Shown: positions 33,137 through 40,496 of the stretch, in pieces | How the letters are laid out: each line of letters opens with the position of its first letter | Position numbering within the stretch: position 1 is the stretch's first letter | Source: Candidatus Fibrimonadaceae bacterium | GTDB taxonomy: Bacteria > Fibrobacterota > Fibrobacteria > Fibrobacterales > Fibrobacteraceae | DNA: 42,964 nt | Direction: 5' to 3' | Assembly: GCA_031281265.1 (NCBI GenBank) | Contig: JAITFO010000048.1 | Location: forward strand, 1-42,964 | The notes under the pieces: model-generated | Told to the model about the DNA's origin: nothing | What the model saw: the letters and a program-made list of their open reading frames with translations, nothing else | Database searches by the model: none | Position numbers and translations under genes: made by a program

Positions 33137-33382
33137 ATGCCTAAAACGAAAACTAAAATTCCTGGATTTACGAAGAGGGAAATTAGGGGATGGATAAGAA
33201 TACAAAAAATAATGCGTGAGTATGATCGCCAAGCGCAAGAGGCTTATGCTAAGGAGAAAGGTGAGGCTAGTGGCTTGAAAAGAGTTGCCCGCAATATGCT
33301 TGCAAAGGGATATTCCGTTGCTGAAATTATTGGAATAACAAACCTCCCTCGTGAGCAGGTTAGGGCGTTGAAGCGAGCTTAG
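33137..33382 (+). CDS. Small stand-alone protein matching the Rpn C-terminal region
   Basis: An 81-residue protein starting 15 bases after the rpn-like stop. The ATG at 33137 is chosen because its context, ATTATTATGCCTAAAA, is the same as at the rpn-like start; an earlier ATG at 33128 sits too close to AGGAG. Residues from about 35 (AYAKEKGEASGLKR, then KGYSVAEIIGITNLPREQVRAL) align with the end of the Rpn protein, but the nuclease core is missing. It looks like a copy that kept the start region and the C-terminal part. It may be a separate partner or inhibitor of the nuclease, or a deletion relic that is still open. Confidence 0.65.
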   Translation: MPKTKTKIPGFTKREIRGWIRIQKIMREYDRQAQEAYAKEKGEASGLKRVARNMLAKGYSVAEIIGITNLPREQVRALKRA

Positions 33383-33403
33383 GCGAGCTGTTCTTACCCT
33401 GTT

Positions 33404-33506
33404 AATACGGGCACACTCCATTGCCAGCAAACGAATTGCCTATTCCTCCTCCCGCTACGGAAAATTCCTGAACTGTGAAATCCATAAAATGACAAAGCCG
33501 TCAAGG
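33404..33506 (-). pseudogene. Scar: FISUMP operon promoter fused to the 3' end of a C10 protease gene
   Basis: 33404-33486 copies the last 83 bp of the C10 protease gene (82 of 83 identical). 33486-33506 copies exactly the -35 box and spacer of the FISUMP-C10 operon promoter (32117-32137). Both are in the same relative order and orientation as in the intact operon, but the roughly 2.7 kb between them is missing. There is no start codon or signal peptide, so nothing functional is encoded. The gap between the small Rpn-like gene and the phosphofructokinase gene otherwise holds only the next gene's promoter. Confidence 0.8.
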
Positions 33507-33562
33507 TTTTGCCAAAAAATAGCAGTTATTAAAAGGGCCATGCCCCCAAGGTTTTATTTTTC

Positions 33563-33568
33563 TATATT
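33563..33568 (+). promoter_or_regulatory. -10 box eight bases before the phosphofructokinase start
   Basis: TATATT in TTTCTATATTTTCCC. The start codon follows eight bases later with no room for a ribosome site, which fits a leaderless transcript. Confidence 0.45.
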
Positions 33569-33576
33569 TTCCCTCT

Positions 33577-34974
33577 ATGAACATAAACGAAATTTGTGCG
33601 AATCCAAAAAAGCACAGCATGAATGTCGCTTCGCTTGGCGGGCCAGTACTGGACTCACCGGTAAAAGGTCAATCCTTTCTAGACGAAAACAGCCGGATAA
33701 GCCTTGCCACTGAAATTTCACAGATAGAATCTTTAAAACATAAAACCATTCCCTCTTTGGAGGTTGCAGGCCCTCACAAAAAATTATTCCACGACCCTGC
33801 TCAGACAAGGGTTGCAATAGTCACTTGTGGAGGCTTATGCCCTGGGCTAAACAATGTTATAAAAGGCTTGGTTGAAGTTCTAAGCTACGATTACGGTGTT
33901 AGAATGATATTTGGCATTCGCTACGGTTATATGGGGCTTAATCCCCGCTACGGCTTAACGGCAATGCACTTAACGCCAGAAACTGTGGATAACATTCACG
34001 AATCTGGCGGTACAATGTTGGGCAGCTCAAGGGGAAACCAAGACCCAAAAGTTATGGTGGATACACTTTCCATGCAACTAAACGTAAACATTCTTTTTTG
34101 CGTTGGTGGTGATGGCACCCTGCGCGGAGCACAAGAGATAATAAAAGAAATCACCAAAAGAAAAGCCCCTATTTCCGTGGTTTGCATTCCAAAAACCATA
34201 GACAACGATTTGAACTTACTAGACCGCACGTTTGGTTTTGAGACCTGTGTTCAGTCCGCTAGCGAGATAATAAAGAGTGCTCATGTTGAGGCAAACGGGA
34301 TTCCAAACGGGATTGGTTTGGTGAAGGTTATGGGACGCGATTCCGGGTTTATAGCTGCTCACGCAAGCCTTGCTAGCTCTGTCACCAATTTTTGCATAAT
34401 TCCAGAAGTTCCGCTTGCGCTGGACGGGGAACACGGGCTTTTAAAGGCATTGGATAGGCGTTTTTTCAAGTATCGCAAAGACCATGTTGTTATGGTAGTT
34501 GCAGAAGGGGCGGGGCAGGATTTATTCAGCGCGGCTGCGGCAAAAGATGCCAGCGGCAATGTGCTAAAACACGATATAGGACATTTTTTGGTGGATAAAA
34601 TCTCGGAGTATTTCAAAAAAAGCGGCAAGGAAGTAAACATAAAATACATAGACCCGAGCTACATAATAAGGAGCATTCCGGCAAATAGTTCCGATGCCAT
34701 TTTCTGTTTTCAATTAGCCGAAAACGCCGTTCATGCGGCAATGGCTGGAAAAACAAGTGTGGTGGTAGGCAGTTTTAAAGGGGCATTTGTCCTAGTTCCA
34801 CTTGAATATGTGATTAGCGAGCGTAAAAAGATAGATACAGAAAGCGCGCTTTGGCACGCCGTTATAGGCTCAACAAGGCAAAACAGCTATTTCTTTGATA
34901 ATTCCTATGAAAACGAACTTCCAGGCCGTTCTGCGGGTATGGACTATCTGTCGGGAGAAAAGACGAGATTGTGA
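33577..34974 (+). CDS. 6-phosphofructokinase
   Basis: Phosphorylates fructose 6-phosphate to the 1,6-bisphosphate in glycolysis. The 465-residue protein is of the long group found in plants, trypanosomes and some bacteria. An extra N-terminal part of about 75 residues precedes VAIVTCGGLCPGLNNVI. The phosphate-donor motif is CVGGDGTLRGA (Gly after the Asp, as in ATP-using enzymes), while the next motif is PKTIDNDL (Lys where bacterial PfkA has Gly). This Gly/Lys pair is found in ATP-dependent members such as the trypanosome enzyme, whereas pyrophosphate enzymes have Asp/Lys. KVMGRDSGFIA and VVAEGAG complete the substrate site. The donor is therefore probably ATP. Confidence 0.92.
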   Translation: MNINEICANPKKHSMNVASLGGPVLDSPVKGQSFLDENSRISLATEISQIESLKHKTIPSLEVAGPHKKLFHDPAQTRVAIVTCGGLCPGLNNVIKGLVEVLSYDYGVRMIFGIRYGYMGLNPRYGLTAMHLTPETVDNIHESGGTMLGSSRGNQDPKVMVDTLSMQLNVNILFCVGGDGTLRGAQEIIKEITKRKAPISVVCIPKTIDNDLNLLDRTFGFETCVQSASEIIKSAHVEANGIPNGIGLVKVMGRDSGFIAAHASLASSVTNFCIIPEVPLALDGEHGLLKALDRRFFKYRKDHVVMVVAEGAGQDLFSAAAAKDASGNVLKHDIGHFLVDKISEYFKKSGKEVNIKYIDPSYIIRSIPANSSDAIFCFQLAENAVHAAMAGKTSVVVGSFKGAFVLVPLEYVISERKKIDTESALWHAVIGSTRQNSYFFDNSYENELPGRSAGMDYLSGEKTRL

Positions 34975-35054
34975 CTAATTTTTGACAAATAGTTGATTTT
35001 TTTGGAGATATAGCATTTTTTTTTGCAGAAAATCGCAAAATATGCGTTTACCTA

Positions 35055-35083
35055 TTGCCAAAATCGATAAAAAAAATTAAATT
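35055..35083 (+). promoter_or_regulatory. Candidate promoter of the sigma factor gene
   Basis: TAAATTTG (from 35078) fits the FCB-type TAnnTTTG box, with TTG about 20 bases upstream (around 35055). TAAATT ends six bases before the ATG at 35090, so the transcript could start at the A of the ATG. Confidence 0.4.
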
Positions 35084-35089
35084 TGTAGC

Positions 35090-35959
35090 ATGACTTTGAA
35101 GATAGTGAAAGAAGCAAAGCCAAAGGTGAAACGTAACGTGTATTTTCAGTATTTGAACGAAATATCGCAAATACCCCTGTTGACAAGAGACGAAGAAAAT
35201 TTATTGCTTCAAAGAGTTTCCAATGGCGATAAAGCTGCCCTTAACCATTTGGTTAAGGCGAATTTACGCTTTGTAATTAGAGTCGCTAATCTTTATAAAG
35301 GTCAGGGTTTGGATTTAAATGACTTGATAAACGAGGGTAATTTAGGGTTAATGGAAGCCGCTGTGCGGTTTGATTCCACCAAAAATATAAAATTCATAAG
35401 CTATGCGGTGTGGTGGGTTAGGCAAAACATAATAAAAGCCATCAACGAAAAAGCCCGTCTTGTGCGAATTTCTGCGGAAAAAGAGCTTATACTTCGCCGT
35501 TTTAACAGAAAAGGCGGCAAATTAAAACAGGTTGTTGGCGGGACTCAAGTTGTTGACCCAAAGTCGTTAGAGGGTTATAGCCGCTACAATGCGGAAGAAA
35601 TTGAGAAAATCCTGCAGATGGGCGTAAAATCCTCCAGTTTGGACGCTCCTGTAGGTGAAGACGGCGATACCAGCCTTATAAGCATAACCCCGGATACTGC
35701 GGAAGATGCCTCGAACATATTTATTCAAAAGAGCAGAAAAGGTTTGATAAAAAAACTGCTTTCCGAATACTTGACTCCAACAGAACTAAAGGTCATAAAC
35801 TTGTTTTACGGTTTTGACTCCGGTGCAAAAAACAACTTGCAGGAGATTGCCCAATACACAGGTTTAACAAAAGAGAAGGTGCGTCAATACAGGGAATCCG
35901 CTATGGCAAAGCTACGCACTGCAAAAGACCTAAGAGATATTCTAACGGAAGCATCTTAA
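35090..35959 (+). CDS. RNA polymerase sigma-70 factor, short primary type (RpoD/SigA-like)
   Basis: A 289-residue sigma factor. Region 1.2 starts at YFQYLNEISQIPLLTRDEE. Region 2 is LVKANLRFVIRVANLYKGQGLDLNDLINEGNLGLMEA followed by the -10-reading helix FISYAVWWVRQNIIKAI. Region 3 follows, and region 4 ends with LQEIAQYTGLTKEKVRQYRESAMAKLR. There is no long region 1.1 or non-conserved insert. This short form is the housekeeping sigma of Bacteroidota and relatives, and FISYAVWW is typical of that group. It may be the primary sigma here, but a second paralogue elsewhere cannot be ruled out. A zinc-ribbon gene follows after 13 bp. Confidence 0.9.
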   Translation: MTLKIVKEAKPKVKRNVYFQYLNEISQIPLLTRDEENLLLQRVSNGDKAALNHLVKANLRFVIRVANLYKGQGLDLNDLINEGNLGLMEAAVRFDSTKNIKFISYAVWWVRQNIIKAINEKARLVRISAEKELILRRFNRKGGKLKQVVGGTQVVDPKSLEGYSRYNAEEIEKILQMGVKSSSLDAPVGEDGDTSLISITPDTAEDASNIFIQKSRKGLIKKLLSEYLTPTELKVINLFYGFDSGAKNNLQEIAQYTGLTKEKVRQYRESAMAKLRTAKDLRDILTEAS

Positions 35960-35972
35960 TAGGGGCTTCACA

Positions 35973-36503
35973 ATGCTTTGCTCTTTCTGCTCAAAATCCG
36001 AGCCTGTGCGTATAGAGATAAGGTCGCTGAATTTGCGTATATGCCCAAACTGCCTAGCCACGTTTTTGCCAGCAGCTCAGTTCCCCGCGCTCCGCAGGGA
36101 TGTGGACAAGGAGACTAAAGGCGCTTGGATAAGGCGGCTCAATGCGGCTTTGCAGGCAGCCCCTGAAAACCTCAGCTCTGTGCCCGTCAATTGCATTGAA
36201 CACGGAACTCCCCTAGAAAGCGGAACAATCAAAGATTACAGTTTTGAAGGGCTTGTGCCCAAATGCTGCGATTTGCAGCATCTGCCGCCATCTTTGATGA
36301 TGAAGATTTTGGAGCTTGGCTTGGATTCTCCGCCTATGCCCGGTAGCGCTTCGAGGTCAAAAATTAATCCAGTGTCTCAATTCTTGGGCGGGATAGTTTT
36401 TTATTTTTGGGAAAAAAAACAGAAAAAAATAGACGATGGTTTAGACCGTTTGCAATACAATTTAAAATTCAAGGATGTTTTGGGCGACTGGATTCCTGAA
36501 TAG
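35973..36503 (+). CDS. Hypothetical zinc-ribbon protein
   Basis: A 176-residue protein. The first 30 residues carry CSFCSK and CPNC, a four-Cys zinc ribbon. A second Cys/His group lies at [10 protein letters not shown] and PKCCDLQHL. Near residue 135 is a moderately hydrophobic stretch ([12 protein letters not shown]) that could touch the membrane, then a basic tail. The family is not recognised. It is 13 bp after the sigma factor gene and probably cotranscribed, which hints at a regulatory role but does not show it. Its last 35 bp overlap the end of the convergent yidD gene. Confidence 0.7.
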   Translation: MLCSFCSKSEPVRIEIRSLNLRICPNCLATFLPAAQFPALRRDVDKETKGAWIRRLNAALQAAPENLSSVPVNCIEHGTPLESGTIKDYSFEGLVPKCCDLQHLPPSLMMKILELGLDSPPMPGSASRSKINPVSQFLGGIVFYFWEKKQKKIDDGLDRLQYNLKFKDVLGDWIPE

Positions 36504-36711
36504 GTGGAACGGGGTCAAAGCCGCTTTTGCAAAATGGCTGGCAGCGCAATATTCTAAAAATGGAAAGCCAAGTCCCTTTTATAATGCCGTGTTTTTCCAG
36601 AGCTTCTATGGCATAGTTTGAGCAAGATGGGTAAAATCTGCAACATCCGCTGAAAAACGCCGGATGAATTTTTTGGTATAGCTTTATGAATCCAATAAAG
36701 AAATTGCGCAC
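36469..36711 (-). CDS. yidD: Membrane protein insertion efficiency factor YidD
   Basis: A small membrane-associated protein that assists YidC-dependent insertion. I chose GTG at 36711 (80 residues): GAGGGAG lies eight bases upstream and the product starts [17 protein letters not shown], as in the family. A TTG at 36738 would add nine residues. The conserved core is [20 protein letters not shown] and [17 protein letters not shown]. It overlaps the end of rnpA by 28 bp, the usual rpmH-rnpA-yidD order. The oxaA/yidC gene, often next, is not here; a convergent zinc-ribbon gene ends the cluster. Confidence 0.93.
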   Translation of the reverse strand: MRNFFIGFIKLYQKIHPAFFSGCCRFYPSCSNYAIEALEKHGIIKGTWLSIFRILRCQPFCKSGFDPVPPIQESSRPKHP

Positions 36712-37034
36712 TTCGCCGACTCCCTCAATCCTTCCCAATTTGCATTATCTTCGTTCATATCCACTATGACCATAATCCAAAGCGTTTTTTTGAAATTTTC
36801 CGTTGCTTCAAAAAATATGTTTCGCAAAATACGGCGGCAACGGTTGCGAAACGCAGCGCAGCCATTCTTTTTTTTTATTATAAAGCAAAATCTGTTGCAA
36901 GCATCAGATGCGGATAGCATCTTTATATTTAAAACCCCTGACCTCAATCTTTTGCCTTTTGAGGCTACCAGACTATAAGAAACTCGCGATGGAAAGCGGA
37001 ATTTTTTAAGCGAATTATTTTTTGTAGAGCTCAT
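36684..37034 (-). CDS. rnpA: Ribonuclease P protein component
   Basis: Protein subunit of RNase P, which trims the 5' ends of tRNA precursors. I chose the ATG at 37034 (116 residues); the open frame to 37136 runs through rpmH in another frame and is not needed. The protein has the N-terminal [23 protein letters not shown], then [26 protein letters not shown], the family's RNR-like signature (here [10 protein letters not shown]). No clear ribosome site is visible, so translation may depend on coupling with rpmH, which it overlaps by 20 bp. Confidence 0.9.
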   Translation of the reverse strand: MSSTKNNSLKKFRFPSRVSYSLVASKGKRLRSGVLNIKMLSASDACNRFCFIIKKKNGCAAFRNRCRRILRNIFFEATENFKKTLWIMVIVDMNEDNANWEGLRESAKCAISLLDS

Positions 37035-37170
37035 CGCTAACGGTGAGTCTTTTTCTGCCTTTGGCACGCCGTCTGTTAAGCACATCACGCCCCCAACGGT
37101 CTTCCATACGGTGCATAAAGCCGTGCTTGTTGGCACGTTTGCGATTATGAGGTTGAAAGGTTCTCTTCAT
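37015..37170 (-). CDS. rpmH: Ribosomal protein bL34
   Basis: A 51-residue protein reading [19 protein letters not shown], then [28 protein letters not shown], the full bL34 pattern with a seven- or eight-residue tail beyond the usual end. It is part of the large ribosomal subunit. The start at 37170 has no Shine-Dalgarno site, and the -10 box ends nine bases upstream, so the leader is at most a few bases. It heads rpmH-rnpA-yidD and overlaps rnpA by 20 bp. The divergent neighbour is a lipoprotein gene, not dnaA. Confidence 0.97.
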   Translation of the reverse strand: MKRTFQPHNRKRANKHGFMHRMEDRWGRDVLNRRRAKGRKRLTVSDELYKK

Positions 37171-37179
37171 AGATGGATA

Positions 37180-37208
37180 AATATAGCAAAATTTTGAGAG
37201 TTTGTCAA
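37180..37208 (-). promoter_or_regulatory. rpmH: Promoter of rpmH
   Basis: On the minus strand: TTGACA at 37208-37203, exactly 17 bases, then TATATT at 37185-37180. This is the best match to the housekeeping consensus in the window, as expected for a ribosomal protein gene. The predicted start point is about two bases from the ATG. Confidence 0.8.
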
Positions 37209-37283
37209 GGGGGACGCGAAAAATTAAAAAATTACTATATTTTCTAATATTTTGGGAAAAAATATGGTTAGTTGGAGGTGACT

Positions 37284-38255
37284 ATGAAAAAAATTTTTCT
37301 TTGCTTTTTTGCAATGTCATTTTTTTCCTGCCAGTCGTTGTTGGAAGAAGATAGGTACACAAAATGCGATGAATCCCGTTCTTATCCTTATTGGTCTGAA
37401 TGGACTGTCGGCGGGTTAATATCCATAGTTGATGATTCCTTGGCTGTTGTATCTGCTTATAGATACAAGACGGTATGCAATTATTATGAAGATATAGCTA
37501 GTTCCCGAGATGGGCTGTTCTTGGTCAATTACAGAGTTAAGCAAAAGCCTTTACGCGGAGATACTTTGGAATCGGAATACAAAATGTATAATTCTTATTA
37601 CATGGACCATGGTTTGAGAATACTTAACGGATACCTTTTTAGAGATACTTCCGCATTGGTATTTGATTTAATAAACAATAAATTTGGTTTTTGGAAAATA
37701 GGCGAAAAATCAATAAAATTCAGTGACCACGATAAAGCTGGCTATGAATACGCAAATACGGCTGGTTTACACGGCGCAACAAATGCCGGTCATTGGGAAA
37801 ACGGAAGCATAACATTCCAAACTCACGCCAGTATGAATATATTGGATGCAGAAAAAGGGCAAATAAAACAATTTTACTATTCTGTACGATACGATTGGAT
37901 GCCAGGACACGAATGGATGCAGAAATATTTGTGTAATTATATGTTTTTATCTTATGTTGGCGACAAAGTGGTTTGTGTTAATAATGGGTATGCTGATAAT
38001 GATAGTACATTTAATACTTTCCTGCTCGTAGATGGTATTCCTGTTGATACAATCAAACCTTACATAAATGGTACATCTATGTTTGGAAATTATTTTATTG
38101 CGCAAGATAGAATTTTCAAGATTGACACATTAAATCTAAAATTTGATAAAGATTTTTCATTATGGATTGATGAGAGGCCTCTTAAATTCTGCAAGAATAG
38201 CGATAAAAATCCAGATGATTGCGTGAGCTATTCTGGGCAAGATCTGTTTCAATAG
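37284..38255 (+). CDS. Hypothetical lipoprotein
   Basis: A 323-residue protein from the ATG at 37284, which has GGAGGTGA just upstream (an in-frame TTG at 37272 lies inside that site). The signal is short and ends FFAMSFFSC, a lipobox. The mature part is rich in aromatic residues and short strands, with repeats of the type LxxxxIPVDTIKPY and VVCVNNGYADND, which suggests a beta-propeller-like or beta-rich fold; I do not recognise the family. A TATATT box lies about 42 bp upstream, divergent from the rpmH promoter. Base composition is AT-rich compared with leuB next to it. Confidence 0.7.
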   Translation: MKKIFLCFFAMSFFSCQSLLEEDRYTKCDESRSYPYWSEWTVGGLISIVDDSLAVVSAYRYKTVCNYYEDIASSRDGLFLVNYRVKQKPLRGDTLESEYKMYNSYYMDHGLRILNGYLFRDTSALVFDLINNKFGFWKIGEKSIKFSDHDKAGYEYANTAGLHGATNAGHWENGSITFQTHASMNILDAEKGQIKQFYYSVRYDWMPGHEWMQKYLCNYMFLSYVGDKVVCVNNGYADNDSTFNTFLLVDGIPVDTIKPYINGTSMFGNYFIAQDRIFKIDTLNLKFDKDFSLWIDERPLKFCKNSDKNPDDCVSYSGQDLFQ

Positions 38256-38284
38256 CCATTCACTGCTCTTTAAAAAATTGCTAA

Positions 38285-39373
<1,089 letters not shown>

Positions 39374-39457
39374 GACTATTTTACAGTTTTCTTAAAAAAA
39401 TGCCCACTATTGCTAAAAAATAATGTAAATTAGTAGTGGTATTATAGGACAAAATTC

Positions 39458-40489
39458 ATGAAAATCATTTTTATAGTGGACGACAGCGCGGTTAACCTTA
39501 CCAAAGCAAAGCAAGCATTGGAAGGCAACTATAGGGTTTTAACTCTGCTCTCTGCGGCCAAGATGTTTGCACTAATTGAAAAAGTTACGCCAGACTTAAT
39601 CTTAATGGATATTGAAATGCCGGAGATGGACGGGTTCACCGCCTTGCAGAAATTGAGGGAAAATAAGAAAACGGAACATATTCCCGTTATATTTTTAACA
39701 GCTTTTGGGGACGAAGCCAGAGAAGCACGCAGTTTGGAGCTGGGTGCGGTGGATTTTGTTACCAAACCTTTTTCCACGTCGGTTCTGTTGAATCGCATTT
39801 CGCGCCATTTGCATATGGAAGAGCTTATTTTGGAACAAACCGTATTATTGAGGCAAAGAACTCAGCAGCTTGAGCAATTGAACACAAGCATTATATCCAT
39901 TATAGCTGAACTAGTAGAAGATAGGGATAAACTAACCGGTGGCCATATTGAGCGCACTTCAAAATATTTAAGAAAACTGGTTGACGCTATGCAGGGGCGT
40001 GGAATTTACGCAGATGAATTACAAGATTGGGATAAAGATATGATAATTGCCTCGTCCAGATTGCACGATGTTGGCAAAATTACAATTTCGGATTTGATTT
40101 TGAACAAGCCCGGCAAGCTCACTGATGAGGAATACGAACGTATAAAAACACATGTCAAGGCAGGGGAAGATATTATTGACAATATGATTATGCAAACCAG
40201 CGGAGGAGTTTTTCTGGACTATGCAAAACTTTTTGCTGGGTATCACCATGAACGTTGGGATGGTTCTGGTTATCCGCGTAAGTTGAAAGGTACTGAAATT
40301 CCTTTGCAAGGGCGTCTATTGGCATTAGTAGATGTTTATGATGCTCTTGTTTCGGAAAAGGTTTACAAACCAGCTTTCCCGCACGAAGAAGCAGTACGCA
40401 TCATTATGTCCGAAAAAGGCAAAAGCTTTGACCCGCAAATTACAGATGTGTTTTATGAAATTCAAGACCAATTCAGGGCTGCGGGGTAA
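39458..40489 (+). CDS. Response regulator with HD-GYP domain (putative c-di-GMP phosphodiesterase)
   Basis: A 343-residue protein. Residues 1-120 are a receiver domain with the acidic pair DD (8-9), the phospho-acceptor D51 in LMDIEMPEMDG and K103 in VTKPFS. A helical linker (QTVLLRQRTQQLEQLNTS) leads to an HD-GYP domain with HDVGK (H203, D204), and YHHERWDGSGYP near 262-273, all metal and signature residues present. Such proteins (RpfG-like) break down cyclic di-GMP when phosphorylated. A sensor kinase gene starts seven bases after the stop, so the two probably form one signalling pair. Confidence 0.93.
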   Translation: MKIIFIVDDSAVNLTKAKQALEGNYRVLTLLSAAKMFALIEKVTPDLILMDIEMPEMDGFTALQKLRENKKTEHIPVIFLTAFGDEAREARSLELGAVDFVTKPFSTSVLLNRISRHLHMEELILEQTVLLRQRTQQLEQLNTSIISIIAELVEDRDKLTGGHIERTSKYLRKLVDAMQGRGIYADELQDWDKDMIIASSRLHDVGKITISDLILNKPGKLTDEEYERIKTHVKAGEDIIDNMIMQTSGGVFLDYAKLFAGYHHERWDGSGYPRKLKGTEIPLQGRLLALVDVYDALVSEKVYKPAFPHEEAVRIIMSEKGKSFDPQITDVFYEIQDQFRAAG

Positions 40490-40496
40490 GAAATAG

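Noticed and set aside
32204-33430. A 408-codon minus-strand ORF opposite the Rpn genes
   Set aside because: It runs through both Rpn genes and the intergenic scar with a protein of low plausibility (Leu/Phe/Asn/His-rich). The plus-strand genes have recognised domains, ribosome sites and codon pattern.
32101-33520. The Rpn block as a mobile element bounded by the 21-bp direct repeats
   Set aside because: The 21-bp repeats are explained by the promoter of the intact operon and of its ghost, and there are no terminal inverted repeats or short target duplications; duplication plus deletion fits better.
37171-37283. A replication origin next to rpmH
   Set aside because: The divergent neighbour is a lipoprotein gene rather than dnaA, and no DnaA-box cluster was seen in the short gap.
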